From: Nocardioides ferulae
Lineage (GTDB): Bacteria; Actinomycetota; Actinomycetes; Propionibacteriales; Nocardioidaceae
DNA: 64,000 nucleotides
Direction: 5' to 3'
Assembly (NCBI RefSeq): GCF_003660455.1
Contig: NZ_QZVR01000008.1
Location: forward strand, 1 to 64,000
The notes below the pieces were generated by a model. That model was not told the DNA's origin, made no database searches, and worked only from the letters and a program-made list of their open reading frames with translations. Positions 1 through 8,983 of this stretch are shown here, piece by piece; the stretch's first letter is position 1; each line of letters opens with the position of its first letter. The translations under genes were made by a program, and so were the position numbers.

Positions 1-134
1 GTGATCGCGGTGGCGCATGCCCGGAGCGGATGCTCGCGGGTGCTGGTTGTCGTCATGGCGCTACGTTAGAGGCGACCACCGACACTCCCGTTCACTCAAG
101 TGTTCGATTCGACGGCCTCGATAAGGTCCCTTCC
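1..134. other. Window-edge stretch without an assignable gene
   Basis: Frame 1 is open from the window edge to a TAG at 67-69, so this could be the last 22 codons of an upstream gene, but nothing recognisable is encoded. The rest is the promoter region of the next gene, with a TAAGGT box at 122-127. Confidence 0.3.
122..127 (+). promoter_or_regulatory. -10 box TAAGGT, leaderless type
   Basis: TAAGGT lies exactly 7 nt before the ATG at 135. The same TANNNT-N7-start arrangement recurs in this window, so transcription probably begins at or next to the start codon. It argues against the longer reading from 30. Confidence 0.5.
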
Positions 135-911
135 ATGCCTCTCCCTGCACCCGTGGCAGATGTCTGTGCGCGGTTTCTCGACCTGGCGCCGGAGGGGCTG
201 ATCACCGGTCTCTACCTGACCGGCGGCACCGGGTTCGGCGAGTGGATCGACGGTCGCTCCGACATCGACTTCGTGGCCACGCTTGCCCACCGGCCGAACG
301 ATCAGGAGGTGGAGCAGCTGCAGGCGCTGCACGCACGGCTGGCGGCGACCTCCCGGATCGACTTCGACGGTATGCATATCCTCGCCTCCGACCTGGTCAG
401 TGACCCCCGAGACCTCGCTCCGGTGCCGGTCGTGCTCCACCATCAGTTCCAGATCGGCCACCTGGACCAGCTCGTCGCCTGGCACGAGCTGGCCTGGCAC
501 GGCGTCACGGTCTCCGGCCCCGACGTGTCGACGCTCGATGTCTGGACCGACCGCCAGGTGCTGCGCAACCACACCGTGGACAACCTCGACACGTACTGGC
601 GCGACACTGCCGAACGGCTCTCGGGCTCGTCCCCCGAGGAACCCGCAGAGACCCTCGATGAGGCCTGCACCTGGTGCGTCCTCGGCGTCGCGCGGCTCCA
701 CCACCTGATCGTGACCGGCGCTATGACGACCAAGTCGGGGGCGGGTCGTTGGGCCCTGTCCCACTACGACGGACGCTGGCACCGGGTGATCCGCGAGGCG
801 CTGCGGCTGCGCGAGGGCGGTCAAGCCGAGTACGACGACCCGGCGTCGCGGCTGCGCGACACCGCCGCGTTCACGGCGTACGTCGTGGCCGCGGGCACCG
901 ACCGCCCGTGA
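135..911 (+). CDS. Aminoglycoside-adenylyltransferase-like nucleotidyltransferase (DUF4111 type)
   Basis: The 258-aa product has a nucleotidyltransferase core near the N-terminus: a GG-TGFGEW segment followed by a SDIDF motif (around residues 30-45), the G-S...D-x-D signature that binds Mg and NTP in the ANT(3'')/ANT(9) and DUF4111 families. The C-terminal half is helical (DEACTWCVLGVARLHH), as in the aminoglycoside-binding domain of those enzymes. Family members adenylylate streptomycin or spectinomycin, or have unknown substrates, so resistance is only a possibility. ATG 135 was chosen over the ATG at 30 because a promoter-like box ends 7 nt before it and homology begins there. The gene stands alone upstream of an exporter. 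Confidence 0.7.
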   Translation: MPLPAPVADVCARFLDLAPEGLITGLYLTGGTGFGEWIDGRSDIDFVATLAHRPNDQEVEQLQALHARLAATSRIDFDGMHILASDLVSDPRDLAPVPVVLHHQFQIGHLDQLVAWHELAWHGVTVSGPDVSTLDVWTDRQVLRNHTVDNLDTYWRDTAERLSGSSPEEPAETLDEACTWCVLGVARLHHLIVTGAMTTKSGAGRWALSHYDGRWHRVIREALRLREGGQAEYDDPASRLRDTAAFTAYVVAAGTDRP

Positions 912-1087
912 GCACCATCACCCGCCGAACCGCATCGCAGGCCGCCCGGGGCGCCCAGCATGGTTCCGCGCGCGCCGAGATCGTTCGCCTCGTCCTGCGC
1001 GGGGAATGACGACGCCCTCACGCGGCTTGTTCCCCTGGCGGACGCCGGAGTCCGCGATGACCGCTCCGACCGCTGAGAGACGCTTCT

Positions 1088-2356
1088 GTGACAACGACCG
1101 CCGAGCCGCGTGCCGGTGCCACCTCCCCGACCCGGCCCCGCGACTCGGTGGGGTTCATCCTCGTCCTGGGTGTGCTCGTCGCGCTCGGACCGTTCACCAT
1201 CGACCTGTACCTGCCGGCGTTGCCGACGATCGAGCGTGAGCTGCACACCACCTCGGCGGCGGTGCAGCTGACGCTGACCGGCACCCTGGCCGGGCTCGCG
1301 TTCGGCCAGCTCGTGCTCGGCCCGGTCTCGGACGCGATCGGACGCCGTCGGCCACTCCTGGCCGGCCTGCTCGTGCACGTCCTGGCCTCGCTGGCCTGCG
1401 TGCTCGCACCCGGTGTCGTCACGCTGGGCGTCCTCCGGGTGCTGCAGGGTTTCGGCGCGGCGGCGGCCTCGGTGATCGCGATCGCCGTCGTGCGCGACCT
1501 GTTCCGCGGGGTGCGCGCCGCGCGGATGATCTCGCGCCTCATCCTCGTGATCGGCGCCTCCCCGGTGTTGGCCCCGACGGTCGGCAGCGAGCTGCTGCGG
1601 TGGACCGACTGGCGCGGCATCTTCGCCGCACTGGCCCTGCTCGGGGTGGGAGTGGGCGTGGTGGCGGCCCTCCGCCTGCCCGAGACGCTGCCGCCCGAGC
1701 GTCGGCAGTCGGGGGGAGTGCGGGGCACGGGGCGGGCCTACGCCGCGCTGCTCGGGGACCGCACGTTCCTGGCGCTGGTGCTGGTCGCGGCGCTGATGAT
1801 GTCGGCGCTCTTCGCCTACGTCGCCGGCTCGTCCTTCGTGCTGCAGGAGCAGTTCGGGTTCAGCGAGCAGATGTTCGGCGTGGTCTTCGCGGTGAACTCG
1901 GTGGCACTCATCGGTGCCGCCCAGGTCAACGTGTGGCTGCTGGGCCGGTGGTCGTCCGCGCAGATCCTCGTCACGGCGGTGGCCGTGGCGGTGCTCGCCT
2001 CGGTGGCGCTCCTGGTGCTCACCGTGGCCGAGGTCGGTGGCGTCTGGGGCGTCCTCGTCCCGCTGTTCGTCGTGCTCGGCGGTGTCGGCTTCGCCGGACC
2101 GAACGCCTCCGCCCTGGGCCTCTCCCTGCATGGTGAGTCCGCGGGCACCGCGGCCGCGCTCCTGGGTGCCGCCCAGTTCGGGCTCGGGGCTCTGACCGCC
2201 CCGGTGGTGGGCGTGCTCGGCAACGACGGCGTCGCGATGGCGCTGGTGATCGGCGGCAGCACGCTGCTTGCCGCGATCACCTTGGTCGGCGTGCTGCGGC
2301 TGCCCGTGCTGCACACGATCGACACCACCGAGTCCGACGCCGTCGTCGGTCACTGA
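1088..2356 (+). CDS. MFS drug exporter, Bcr/CflA family
   Basis: A 422-aa integral membrane protein of the major facilitator superfamily with about 12 hydrophobic segments. The PFTIDLYLPALP segment in TM1 is typical of the Bcr/CflA (drug:H+ antiporter-1) group, and the loop after TM2 has the motif GPVSDAIGRRRPLL. It should export small hydrophobic drugs or metabolites across the cytoplasmic membrane at the expense of the proton gradient; the substrate cannot be read from sequence. The start is GTG 1088. It follows the nucleotidyltransferase by 176 bp and converges on the next gene with a 7-bp 3' overlap. Confidence 0.85.
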   Translation: MTTTAEPRAGATSPTRPRDSVGFILVLGVLVALGPFTIDLYLPALPTIERELHTTSAAVQLTLTGTLAGLAFGQLVLGPVSDAIGRRRPLLAGLLVHVLASLACVLAPGVVTLGVLRVLQGFGAAAASVIAIAVVRDLFRGVRAARMISRLILVIGASPVLAPTVGSELLRWTDWRGIFAALALLGVGVGVVAALRLPETLPPERRQSGGVRGTGRAYAALLGDRTFLALVLVAALMMSALFAYVAGSSFVLQEQFGFSEQMFGVVFAVNSVALIGAAQVNVWLLGRWSSAQILVTAVAVAVLASVALLVLTVAEVGGVWGVLVPLFVVLGGVGFAGPNASALGLSLHGESAGTAAALLGAAQFGLGALTAPVVGVLGNDGVAMALVIGGSTLLAAITLVGVLRLPVLHTIDTTESDAVVGH

Positions 2357-2802
2357 CCGGTGCGGAGCCGACTGACCCGGTAGCACTCCTCGTCGTCGAT
2401 GGCGTCCGGGAGGTGGTCGATCGTGAGCGACTCGGGAATGCCCTCGTCGTCCACCGCCAGGTCCACGACCGCGTCCTCGCCGGCGCTCTCGGCTCTGGCG
2501 ATCAGGCCCTCCAGCGTCGGCACGTCGGCCAGGTCGGGCCGGTAGGTGGTGGGAGAGATCGGGTCGGCACGCCGCACCACCCCGTCGCGCACGACGACCC
2601 GGTAGCGGCCGAGGAACGAGCGCTCACCGCACATCGACTCCAGGACCAGGCGGTACGACGTGGGGAGCTCCGCGGTCACCGCCGGCAGCGGCGCGGTCGA
2701 GGCACCGGATCCCCGGTCGGTGCCCGCCTCGCCGGTGCAGCCAGCGGCCAGGAGCACGCCGCCCAGCAGCGGGAGCAGACGGTGGTGCGGCGGCCGGGTC
2801 AT
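2350..2802 (-). CDS. Lipoprotein, DUF6174-like
   Basis: The 150-aa product starts with basic residues, a hydrophobic stretch and a lipobox LLAAGC, so Cys21 or so should be lipidated and the protein anchored outside the membrane. The mature part has two conserved cysteines (around 58 and 140) and the pattern RYRVVVRDGVVRRAD, reminiscent of DUF6174 proteins of actinobacteria. No enzymatic motif is visible. It lies 62 bp downstream of the PH-domain pair on the same strand and may be cotranscribed. Function unknown. Confidence 0.7.
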   Translation of the reverse strand: MTRPPHHRLLPLLGGVLLAAGCTGEAGTDRGSGASTAPLPAVTAELPTSYRLVLESMCGERSFLGRYRVVVRDGVVRRADPISPTTYRPDLADVPTLEGLIARAESAGEDAVVDLAVDDEGIPESLTIDHLPDAIDDEECYRVSRLRTGQ

Positions 2803-2864
2803 GGGCGTGGGACGCCGAGCGGGCGGCCCGGGTTCCGACAGCGGGAGCAGCCGGGATCGCCCGC

Positions 2865-4403
2865 TCACCGGGCGTCGGCGAGGAACTGCTCCACCAGACC
2901 CGGCACCGCGTCGCTGGCCACCCGCACGGCCTCGTCGTCCGGCACGTCGAGCACCGTGACCGACTGCCGGCCACCGGCGGTGGTGGCCGACAGCGAGGTG
3001 AGGCCGCCGCGCCGCTGGAACCAGGTCGCGCGGAGGTTCCAGCCGATGACGTGCTCGACACCGAGCGCCTCGCGGCGCCGCAGCAGGCTGCCGGACCGGG
3101 CGACCAGGGTGTCGCCGACCACGGCGTGCCCCAGCGACCGGGTGCGGTCGACGGCCAGGGCCACACCGACGGGCAGCGCGAGGAGCGCGACCAGCGGCAC
3201 CCAGCCGGGAGCGTCGAGCAGCGGTACGGCGAGCGAGGCGGCTCCCACCACCAGCAGCGCCGGGGCCAGTGCCCGGAACCAGCGCCGCTGCCTGGCGACC
3301 GGCCCGTGGGCGACGAGGCCGCCGACCAGGGGCTCGGCCGAGCCGAGCACCAGCGACCCGACCCGCTGCGCCACCACCCGCGGGGCGGGCGGCGCGAGCG
3401 CGGCGCTGTTGGACGCGGTGGCCAGGCCGGTGACGATCGCGGAGACCCGGGCGGCCCCCGCCAGCCGCAGCGGCCACGGTTCGGTGAGGGTGACTCCCGC
3501 GACCCGCTCCTCGTCGATGCTGGTCTCGCGGGTGGTCAGCAGGCCACGGCGCACGTGCCAGGAGCCTGCCTCGCGGCGCAGCGCGAACCCCCAGTTGGCG
3601 ACCAGGTAGCCGGCGACGGAGAACGCGACGTAGACGACCAGCACCCCGACGCCGAGCGCCGCGACGAGCAGTGCGCCGGGCAGCCCGGGCCCGCTCTCGA
3701 TGCGAGTGGTGTCGACGCGGACCTCGCCCACCGACGAGACGACCTGGCCCACCGCGCCGAGCAGGCCGGCGAAGACCACCGCGCCGGTGCCGGTCAGCGG
3801 GGCGTAGCGCACCCAGCCGAGGTCGAGGGTCAGGGCGGGCGGCGGGGCCGAGACCGGGCCCGCCGCCGTTCCCACCCCCGGGCCCGCCGCCGACGGCTCC
3901 GCGTGTCCGGCGCCCGCCCGGAGCAGCTCGCCGCGCAGCCGCAGCGCCCGCTCGGTGGGCAGCCCGTCGAGGTCGAGCCGGTCGTCCTCGTCGGTCGAGG
4001 TGCTGCCGGTGCCGATGCGCAGCGTCTGCAGCCCCAGCAGGCGGTGCACCAGCGAGGCGCTGAGGTCGACGGTGCGGACGCGGTCCAGTCGCGCCGACAG
4101 GGTGCTGCGGTTCAGCAGCCCCCGCTTGAGCTCGACCCGGCCGTCGGCGATCCGGAAGCTCGTGGTCAGGTAGCGCAGCAGACCGAGCGCGACCGGGAAG
4201 CCGAGCCCGAACAGCTCCCAGGTGAGGGTGCCGGTGGCGGTGCCGGCGACGAGCACGCCGAGCAGCACCGGGAGGAACTTGACGACCTCCAGCACCGGGT
4301 GGACCAGCAGCATCCGCGGGTCCAGCCGCTGCCAGTCGTGCTCCTGGGCGAGCCCGGCCGGCGGCTCGGTCACGGGCGGCCCGGTCATGTCGGACTGCGT
4401 CAC
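2865..4403 (-). CDS. Membrane protein with multiple bacterial PH domains (YdbT-like)
   Basis: A 512-aa membrane protein with repeated units of two TM helices followed by a bPH2 domain, the architecture of YdbT. The first PH unit contains TTSFRIADGRVELKRGLLNR and ends around residue 140. Later hydrophobic pairs are near 235-275 and 385-425. YdbS/YdbT proteins occur as pairs; in Bacillus, homologues contribute to tolerance of antimicrobial peptides, but no molecular mechanism can be read here. The start GTG 4403 overlaps the stop of the YdbS-like gene by 4 nt (GTGA), so the two are translationally coupled. Confidence 0.85.
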   Translation of the reverse strand: MTQSDMTGPPVTEPPAGLAQEHDWQRLDPRMLLVHPVLEVVKFLPVLLGVLVAGTATGTLTWELFGLGFPVALGLLRYLTTSFRIADGRVELKRGLLNRSTLSARLDRVRTVDLSASLVHRLLGLQTLRIGTGSTSTDEDDRLDLDGLPTERALRLRGELLRAGAGHAEPSAAGPGVGTAAGPVSAPPPALTLDLGWVRYAPLTGTGAVVFAGLLGAVGQVVSSVGEVRVDTTRIESGPGLPGALLVAALGVGVLVVYVAFSVAGYLVANWGFALRREAGSWHVRRGLLTTRETSIDEERVAGVTLTEPWPLRLAGAARVSAIVTGLATASNSAALAPPAPRVVAQRVGSLVLGSAEPLVGGLVAHGPVARQRRWFRALAPALLVVGAASLAVPLLDAPGWVPLVALLALPVGVALAVDRTRSLGHAVVGDTLVARSGSLLRRREALGVEHVIGWNLRATWFQRRGGLTSLSATTAGGRQSVTVLDVPDDEAVRVASDAVPGLVEQFLADAR

Positions 4404-4891
4404 GTGGCGTCACCCGGGACCGCGTCGGCCTTGAGCGTCAGCTCGTCGACCAGCGCCCGGGCCCGCTGCTTGTCGAGCCCGAAGATCACCAGGGCCCCCG
4501 CGGCGGACGCGGTGGTGACCGTGACGCTGGCGAGCCCGAACAGCCGGGCGAGCGCCCCCTCTTCGTAGTCGACGGTCTGGATCCGCGACATCGGGGCGAT
4601 CCGGCGCTCGCGGGCCCACCACCCGGTCTGGGTGTAGACCGCGGTCTCGGTGACCTCCCAGCGGTGCACCAGGTAGCGCCACTGCGGCACCACGGCGACG
4701 TAGCCGACGACGGCCAGCGCGATCAGCGCGTGCGCCCACCACGGCAGGTCGACGGCGTCCCACACCAGGTCGCCGACGACGAGAGTGGCGAGCAGGGCGA
4801 GCCCCTCCAGGCCGGTCTCGAGACGCCAGAGCGTGCGGGCACGGGGATTGACCTGCTCGGACGGGTCACGCAGGGTGGGGAGGGGGGACAC
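4400..4891 (-). CDS. PH domain-containing membrane protein (YdbS-like)
   Basis: The 163-aa product has two TM helices (about 30-50 and 55-75) and one bPH2 domain in the C-terminal half (RWEVTETAVYTQTGWWARER, then RIQTVDYEEGALARLFG). It is the usual short partner of the YdbT-like protein encoded next, with a 4-nt overlap. A TAGGCT box 6 nt before GTG 4891 suggests a leaderless transcript for the pair. Confidence 0.85.
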   Translation of the reverse strand: MSPLPTLRDPSEQVNPRARTLWRLETGLEGLALLATLVVGDLVWDAVDLPWWAHALIALAVVGYVAVVPQWRYLVHRWEVTETAVYTQTGWWARERRIAPMSRIQTVDYEEGALARLFGLASVTVTTASAAGALVIFGLDKQRARALVDELTLKADAVPGDAT

Positions 4892-4897
4892 GCTCCG

Positions 4898-4903
4898 AGC
4901 CTA
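4898..4903 (-). promoter_or_regulatory. -10 box TAGGCT of the PH-domain pair
   Basis: Read on the minus strand, TAGGCT lies 6 nt before GTG 4891. It belongs to the window-wide TANNNT-start pattern, with one base less spacing than most. Confidence 0.4.
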
Positions 4904-4927
4904 CGAGGCCGGCCGGGCCCTCTGGGA

Positions 4928-6712
4928 TCAGTCCTTCAGCTCGCAGACGACCGCGCCGTTGGTCACGGTCGCCCCGACCTCGGCCTGGAGCCCGGTGACG
5001 GTGCCCGCCTTGTGGGCCTTCAGCGGCTGCTCCATCTTCATCGCCTCGAGCACCACGATCACGTCGCCCTCGGCGACCTCCTGGCCCTCCTCGACGGCGA
5101 TCTTGACGATCGTGCCCTGCATCGGGCTGGTCACCGAGTCGCCCGTGGCCGCGGCGCCGCCCTTCTTGCCGCCGGCCCGCTTCGGCTTCTTGGCCGCGCC
5201 GCCGCCGGTGGACAGGCCGCCGAGCCCGCCCGGCAGCGAGACCTCGAGCCGCTTGCCGCCGACCTCGACGACGACCGTCTGCCGCTCGGCGGACTCCTCG
5301 GCCTCGGCCGTGTCGCCGGCGTAGGGCTCGATCCGGTTGTCGAAGTCGGTCTCGATCCACTGGGTGTAGACGTCGAAGGAGCCCTCGCCCGAGGGGTTCG
5401 AGGCGCCGACGTACGCCGGGTCCGAGACGACCGCGCGGTGGAAGGGGATGACCGTGGGCATGCCGTCGACGACGAACTCGTCGAGCGCCCGGCGGGAGCG
5501 CTCGAGCGCCTGGGTGCGGTCGCGGCCGGTGACGATCAGCTTGGCGATCAGGGAGTCGAACGAGCCCGGGATGGTCTGGCCGTTCTCGTAGCCGCCGTCG
5601 AGGCGCACGCCCGGCCCGCTCGGCGGGGCCCACGCCGACAGGGTGCCGGGGGCCGGCATGAAGTTGCGCCCGCCGTCCTCGGCGTTGATGCGGAACTCGA
5701 TGGAGTGGCCGCGGATCTCGGGGTCGTCGTAGCCGAGCTCCTCGCCGGCGGCGATGCGGAACATCTCGCGCACCAGGTCGATGCCGGTGACCTCCTCGGA
5801 GACGCAGTGCTCGACCTGGAGCCGGGTGTTGACCTCGAGGAAGGAGATCGTGCCGTCCTGGGCGACCAGGAACTCGCAGGTGCCGGCGCCGTAGTAGCCG
5901 GCCTCGCGCAGGATGCGCTTGGAGGACTCGTAGAGCTCGGCGACCTGCTCCTCGCTGAGGAACGGCGCGGGCGCCTCCTCGACCAGCTTCTGGTTGCGGC
6001 GCTGCAGCGAGCAGTCGCGGGTCGAGACGACCACCACGTTGCCGTGCTGGTCGGCCAGGCACTGGGTCTCGACGTGGCGCGGCTTGTCGAGGAACTTCTC
6101 GACCAGGCACTCGCCGCGGCCGAACGCGGTCACGGCCTCGCGGACCGCCGACTCGTAGGCGTCCGGGATCTCCTCGAGGGTGCGGGCGACCTTGAGGCCG
6201 CGCCCGCCGCCGCCGAAGACCGCCTTGATCGCCACCGGCAGCCCGTTGGCCTTCGCGAACTCGACCACCTCGTCGGCGTCGGCGACCGGGTCCTTGGTGC
6301 CGGGCGCCAGCGGCGCCTTCGCGCGGTCGGCGATGTGCTTGGCCTTGGCCTTGTCGCCCAGTGCCTCGATGGCCGCGGGCGGCGGGCCGATCCAGATCAG
6401 CCCGGCGTCGATGACGGCCTGGGCGAAGTCGGCGTTCTCGGCGAGGAAGCCGTAGCCGGGGTGCACGGAGTCGGCGCCGGACTCCTCGGCGACCTTGATG
6501 ATCTTGGCGATGTCGAGGTAGGACTCGGCCGGGGTGGCGCCGCCCAGCGAGTAGGCCTGGTCGGCGAGCCGGACGAACAGCGCGTCGCGGTCGGCGTCGG
6601 CGTAGACGGCCACGCTGTCGATGCCGGCGTCCTTGCACGCCCGGATCACCCGGACCGCGATCTCGCCGCGGTTGGCGATGAGGACTCGGCGCAGAGGCAA
6701 GACGTCGGGCAC
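4928..6712 (-). CDS. accA: Acyl-CoA carboxylase alpha chain: biotin carboxylase plus BCCP
   Basis: The 594-aa fusion carries a biotin carboxylase (about 1-450: [14 protein letters not shown] at the start, glycine-rich ATP-grasp loop GGGGRGLK near 168, [12 protein letters not shown]) and a biotin carboxyl carrier domain at the C-terminus with EAMKM, where Lys of about 559 is biotinylated. A Gly/Lys-rich linker precedes the carrier domain. This AccA3/PccA layout of actinobacteria carboxylates biotin with bicarbonate and ATP and passes CO2 to an AccD beta chain, giving malonyl- or methylmalonyl-CoA. A matching beta and epsilon pair sits at 18.1-19.9 kb. GTG 6712 is preceded by AGGAG at suitable spacing. 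Confidence 0.93.
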   Translation of the reverse strand: MPDVLPLRRVLIANRGEIAVRVIRACKDAGIDSVAVYADADRDALFVRLADQAYSLGGATPAESYLDIAKIIKVAEESGADSVHPGYGFLAENADFAQAVIDAGLIWIGPPPAAIEALGDKAKAKHIADRAKAPLAPGTKDPVADADEVVEFAKANGLPVAIKAVFGGGGRGLKVARTLEEIPDAYESAVREAVTAFGRGECLVEKFLDKPRHVETQCLADQHGNVVVVSTRDCSLQRRNQKLVEEAPAPFLSEEQVAELYESSKRILREAGYYGAGTCEFLVAQDGTISFLEVNTRLQVEHCVSEEVTGIDLVREMFRIAAGEELGYDDPEIRGHSIEFRINAEDGGRNFMPAPGTLSAWAPPSGPGVRLDGGYENGQTIPGSFDSLIAKLIVTGRDRTQALERSRRALDEFVVDGMPTVIPFHRAVVSDPAYVGASNPSGEGSFDVYTQWIETDFDNRIEPYAGDTAEAEESAERQTVVVEVGGKRLEVSLPGGLGGLSTGGGAAKKPKRAGGKKGGAAATGDSVTSPMQGTIVKIAVEEGQEVAEGDVIVVLEAMKMEQPLKAHKAGTVTGLQAEVGATVTNGAVVCELKD

Positions 6713-6904
6713 GGGGACTCCTGTGGGCGTTCGGTCGGGTGGCTGCGAGCCGGTCGGCGGTCCGACCCGGGGGTACGCCGGGTGGTCCGCGGGGCAGGTT
6801 ACCGCCCGGCGTCCTCAGGGTGCCCGCAGGTCTCACGGAGGAACCCCGCTCCCGCCGGATCGCCGGGAGTGGGATGCGTCACGTGCTCGTGATCGTCCGG
6901 CGGG

Positions 6905-8134
6905 TCAGCCGTGCCCGGGCGCCACCGCGCCGATGCCGGGAGCCTGATGGCCGTAGTAGCGGGCCAGCTGGCGCTCGGTGTGCCGCTCCGCGCGCCGGGC
7001 GAGCACGTCGTTGCCGCCGGGAAGCCGGCCCACCAGGTGGCTCCAGAAGGCGTTGCTCGCCAGCCGCGCCGCGCCGTACCACGGTGGGCGCAGCGGCAGC
7101 CCGAGGTCGCGCATCGCGGCCGGGCCGAGCAGGAACGTGCCGGCGCTCAGCGCCCGCTCGCGTTCGTAGCGCCGCCGCCACCGGCCGACCGGGGCCAGGT
7201 CGGACATGTCGATCAGGGCCCGGGCGAGCGTGCGGCTGTTGTCGTCGGGCGGCGGGTCGTGGGAGAGGAAGTGGTAGAGCAGCCGGCGGCCCTCGCGCTC
7301 GGTGCGGGGCAGCCACTCCTCGTCGACGCCCATCAGCCACCCGACGTAGGACCACAGGTGCATCACCGCCGCGCCGTCGCGGCGCGAGACGCGCACTCCG
7401 AGCAGTCGCGCGTGCAGCAGGAAGCTGGTGCTGAAGACGCCGAGGGTGCTGGCCTGGTCGTACTGGTTGATCGGGACGCCGCGTTCGGCCCAGGGCCAGG
7501 TGGGGTCGCGCTCGAGCTGGTCGTTGACGAACGCGTGCATGATCCGCACGTGCACGGCCAGCCGCCATCCCTCGGCGTCACGCGCCAGCCCGCCGGGGGC
7601 GGTCACCGCCCGCCACCAGGCGGTGGTCTCGCCGATCCGGCGCAGGGTCTCCTCGCCGGTCAGCCGTCCGGTGCGGGCGAGCGGCTCCAGCGCGGCGGCG
7701 GTGCGGTAGCCGCCGAGCAGGGAGCCGTAGGCCAGCACGGTGCCGGCGTCGAGGCCCATCGTGCGGCAGACCCTGGCGCCGCGCTCGAGCAGCGCGTCGT
7801 CGACCCAGTCCGGGCGCCTCTCGACGAGCGCGAAGAGGTCGCGCAGCTCGGGTGCCGCGTCGGCCGCCGGGCCGTGCTCGAGCGCCTCCCGGATCTGGGG
7901 CATGGTCACCGTGCGCTGCTCGCGCATCGCCCGCACGAGCGCCGCGGCCGGCTCGTCGCGGCGTACCAGGCCGGCGCGGAGCGCGTCGAGCTCGGCGGGC
8001 GTGGGGAGCGCGCCGGGCCCGGCCACGAGTCGCAGCGGCGCGGCCGCGCGGCGCGACCACCGGGGGTCGGGCGCGAACCGGGTGGGCGTCGCGTCGAGCG
8101 CGGGGGAGGCGGGGGAGGACGTGTCGCTGGTCAC
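6905..8134 (-). CDS. MpaB/latex-clearing-protein family oxygenase (DUF2236)
   Basis: The 409-aa product shows the DUF2236 signature: a region with AVHVRIMHAFVN (around residue 225), the conserved Arg and His that in Lcp surround haem b, then NQYDQASTLGVFS and a long helical C-terminus. Lcp cleaves rubber by dioxygenation, and fungal MpaB cleaves a prenyl side chain; most bacterial relatives have no known substrate. No signal peptide is evident. It is transcribed divergently from a TetR regulator 83 bp away, with a dyad in between, so it is probably the regulator's target. Confidence 0.8.
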   Translation of the reverse strand: MTSDTSSPASPALDATPTRFAPDPRWSRRAAAPLRLVAGPGALPTPAELDALRAGLVRRDEPAAALVRAMREQRTVTMPQIREALEHGPAADAAPELRDLFALVERRPDWVDDALLERGARVCRTMGLDAGTVLAYGSLLGGYRTAAALEPLARTGRLTGEETLRRIGETTAWWRAVTAPGGLARDAEGWRLAVHVRIMHAFVNDQLERDPTWPWAERGVPINQYDQASTLGVFSTSFLLHARLLGVRVSRRDGAAVMHLWSYVGWLMGVDEEWLPRTEREGRRLLYHFLSHDPPPDDNSRTLARALIDMSDLAPVGRWRRRYERERALSAGTFLLGPAAMRDLGLPLRPPWYGAARLASNAFWSHLVGRLPGGNDVLARRAERHTERQLARYYGHQAPGIGAVAPGHG

Positions 8135-8145
8135 CTCTCCAGGTT

Positions 8146-8167
8146 AAAGTGAGCAAACACTCACCTT
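8146..8167. promoter_or_regulatory. Probable TetR operator between oxygenase and regulator
   Basis: GTGAG-N6-CTCAC at 8149-8164, extended by AA and TT one base further out on each side, forms a 22-bp imperfect dyad. It sits in the 83-bp divergent intergenic region immediately upstream of the oxygenase start, a usual place for an operator serving both genes. Confidence 0.55.
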
Positions 8168-8217
8168 CTACTCGCGTTTCCGCTCCGCCGGTGAACGCTG
8201 CCCATCGGAGGTCTCGC

Positions 8218-8865
8218 ATGCCTGCTCCGGCCCGCCGCCGTCCTCGCCAGGCCCGCTCGGTGCAGATGAAGCAGCGCATCCTCGACGCCGCTGCTCAGGT
8301 TCTTGCCGAGCAGGGCTACGCCGCGATGACCACGAACCGTGTCGCGGCCCGGGCCGAGGTGAGCGTGGGCTCGCTCTACCGCTACTTCGAGGACCGGCAC
8401 GACCTGATGGAACACCTGCGCGAGGCGTCGTCGGCGGCGACGATGGCCGAGCTGACCGCGGCCATGGTCGAGGCGGTCGCGCTGCCGCCGCGGGCCGGCG
8501 TCCGGCTCGTGGTCGGCACCCTGGTCGACTCCCTCGAACGGCACGGGCCCGTGGTGCGGGCGCTGATCGACGAGGTGCCGATGGGCAGTCACCAGAACGC
8601 GCTGCCCCAGCTCGAGGGGCAGCTGCAGCAGCTGGCCCGCGTCTTCGTCGCGCGTCAGGTCCCGGACCTGCCGGCCGCCGAGGTCGACGCCCGGGTCTAC
8701 CTGGCGCTGGGGGTGACGCTCAACGCCTGCCTGCGCATCGCCCTCGAGCGGCCGCCGGACCTGGACCGCGACGGCCTCGTCGAGCTGCTCACCGACCTTC
8801 TGGTGCTGGGGCTCGGGATGCCGCCACGCGGTGCTCCCGCCGCCGTGCCGGGCCGGGAAGGCTGA
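8218..8865 (+). CDS. TetR/AcrR-family transcriptional regulator
   Basis: A 215-aa protein with a TetR N-terminal helix-turn-helix: MKQRILDAAAQVLAEQGY, then TTNRVAARAEVSVGSLYRYF (about residues 18-65). The C-terminal ligand-binding helices are family-typical in length but point to no ligand. ATG 8218 has a GGAGG ribosome-binding site 6 nt upstream. The divergent MpaB-type oxygenase and the GTGAG-N6-CTCAC dyad between them suggest local repression of both promoters. Confidence 0.88.
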   Translation: MPAPARRRPRQARSVQMKQRILDAAAQVLAEQGYAAMTTNRVAARAEVSVGSLYRYFEDRHDLMEHLREASSAATMAELTAAMVEAVALPPRAGVRLVVGTLVDSLERHGPVVRALIDEVPMGSHQNALPQLEGQLQQLARVFVARQVPDLPAAEVDARVYLALGVTLNACLRIALERPPDLDRDGLVELLTDLLVLGLGMPPRGAPAAVPGREG

Positions 8866-8983
8866 GGACCTTCTGCCCACTCGCTGAGGTCTCTCGGCGT
8901 TGTCGGACCCCATGCGAGGGCGCTGACACTCGTGGCACGGGCGACCCGCCGGGGGTCGCCTCGGACGTGGGGTCGGCGAGACG

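Noticed and set aside
821..2386. 521-codon minus-strand open frame
   Set aside because: Antisense shadow of the Bcr/CflA exporter; His/Gln/Arg-rich nonsense translation.
4664..6892. 742-codon plus-strand open frame
   Set aside because: Antisense shadow of the biotin carboxylase gene; no recognisable domain and atypical composition.
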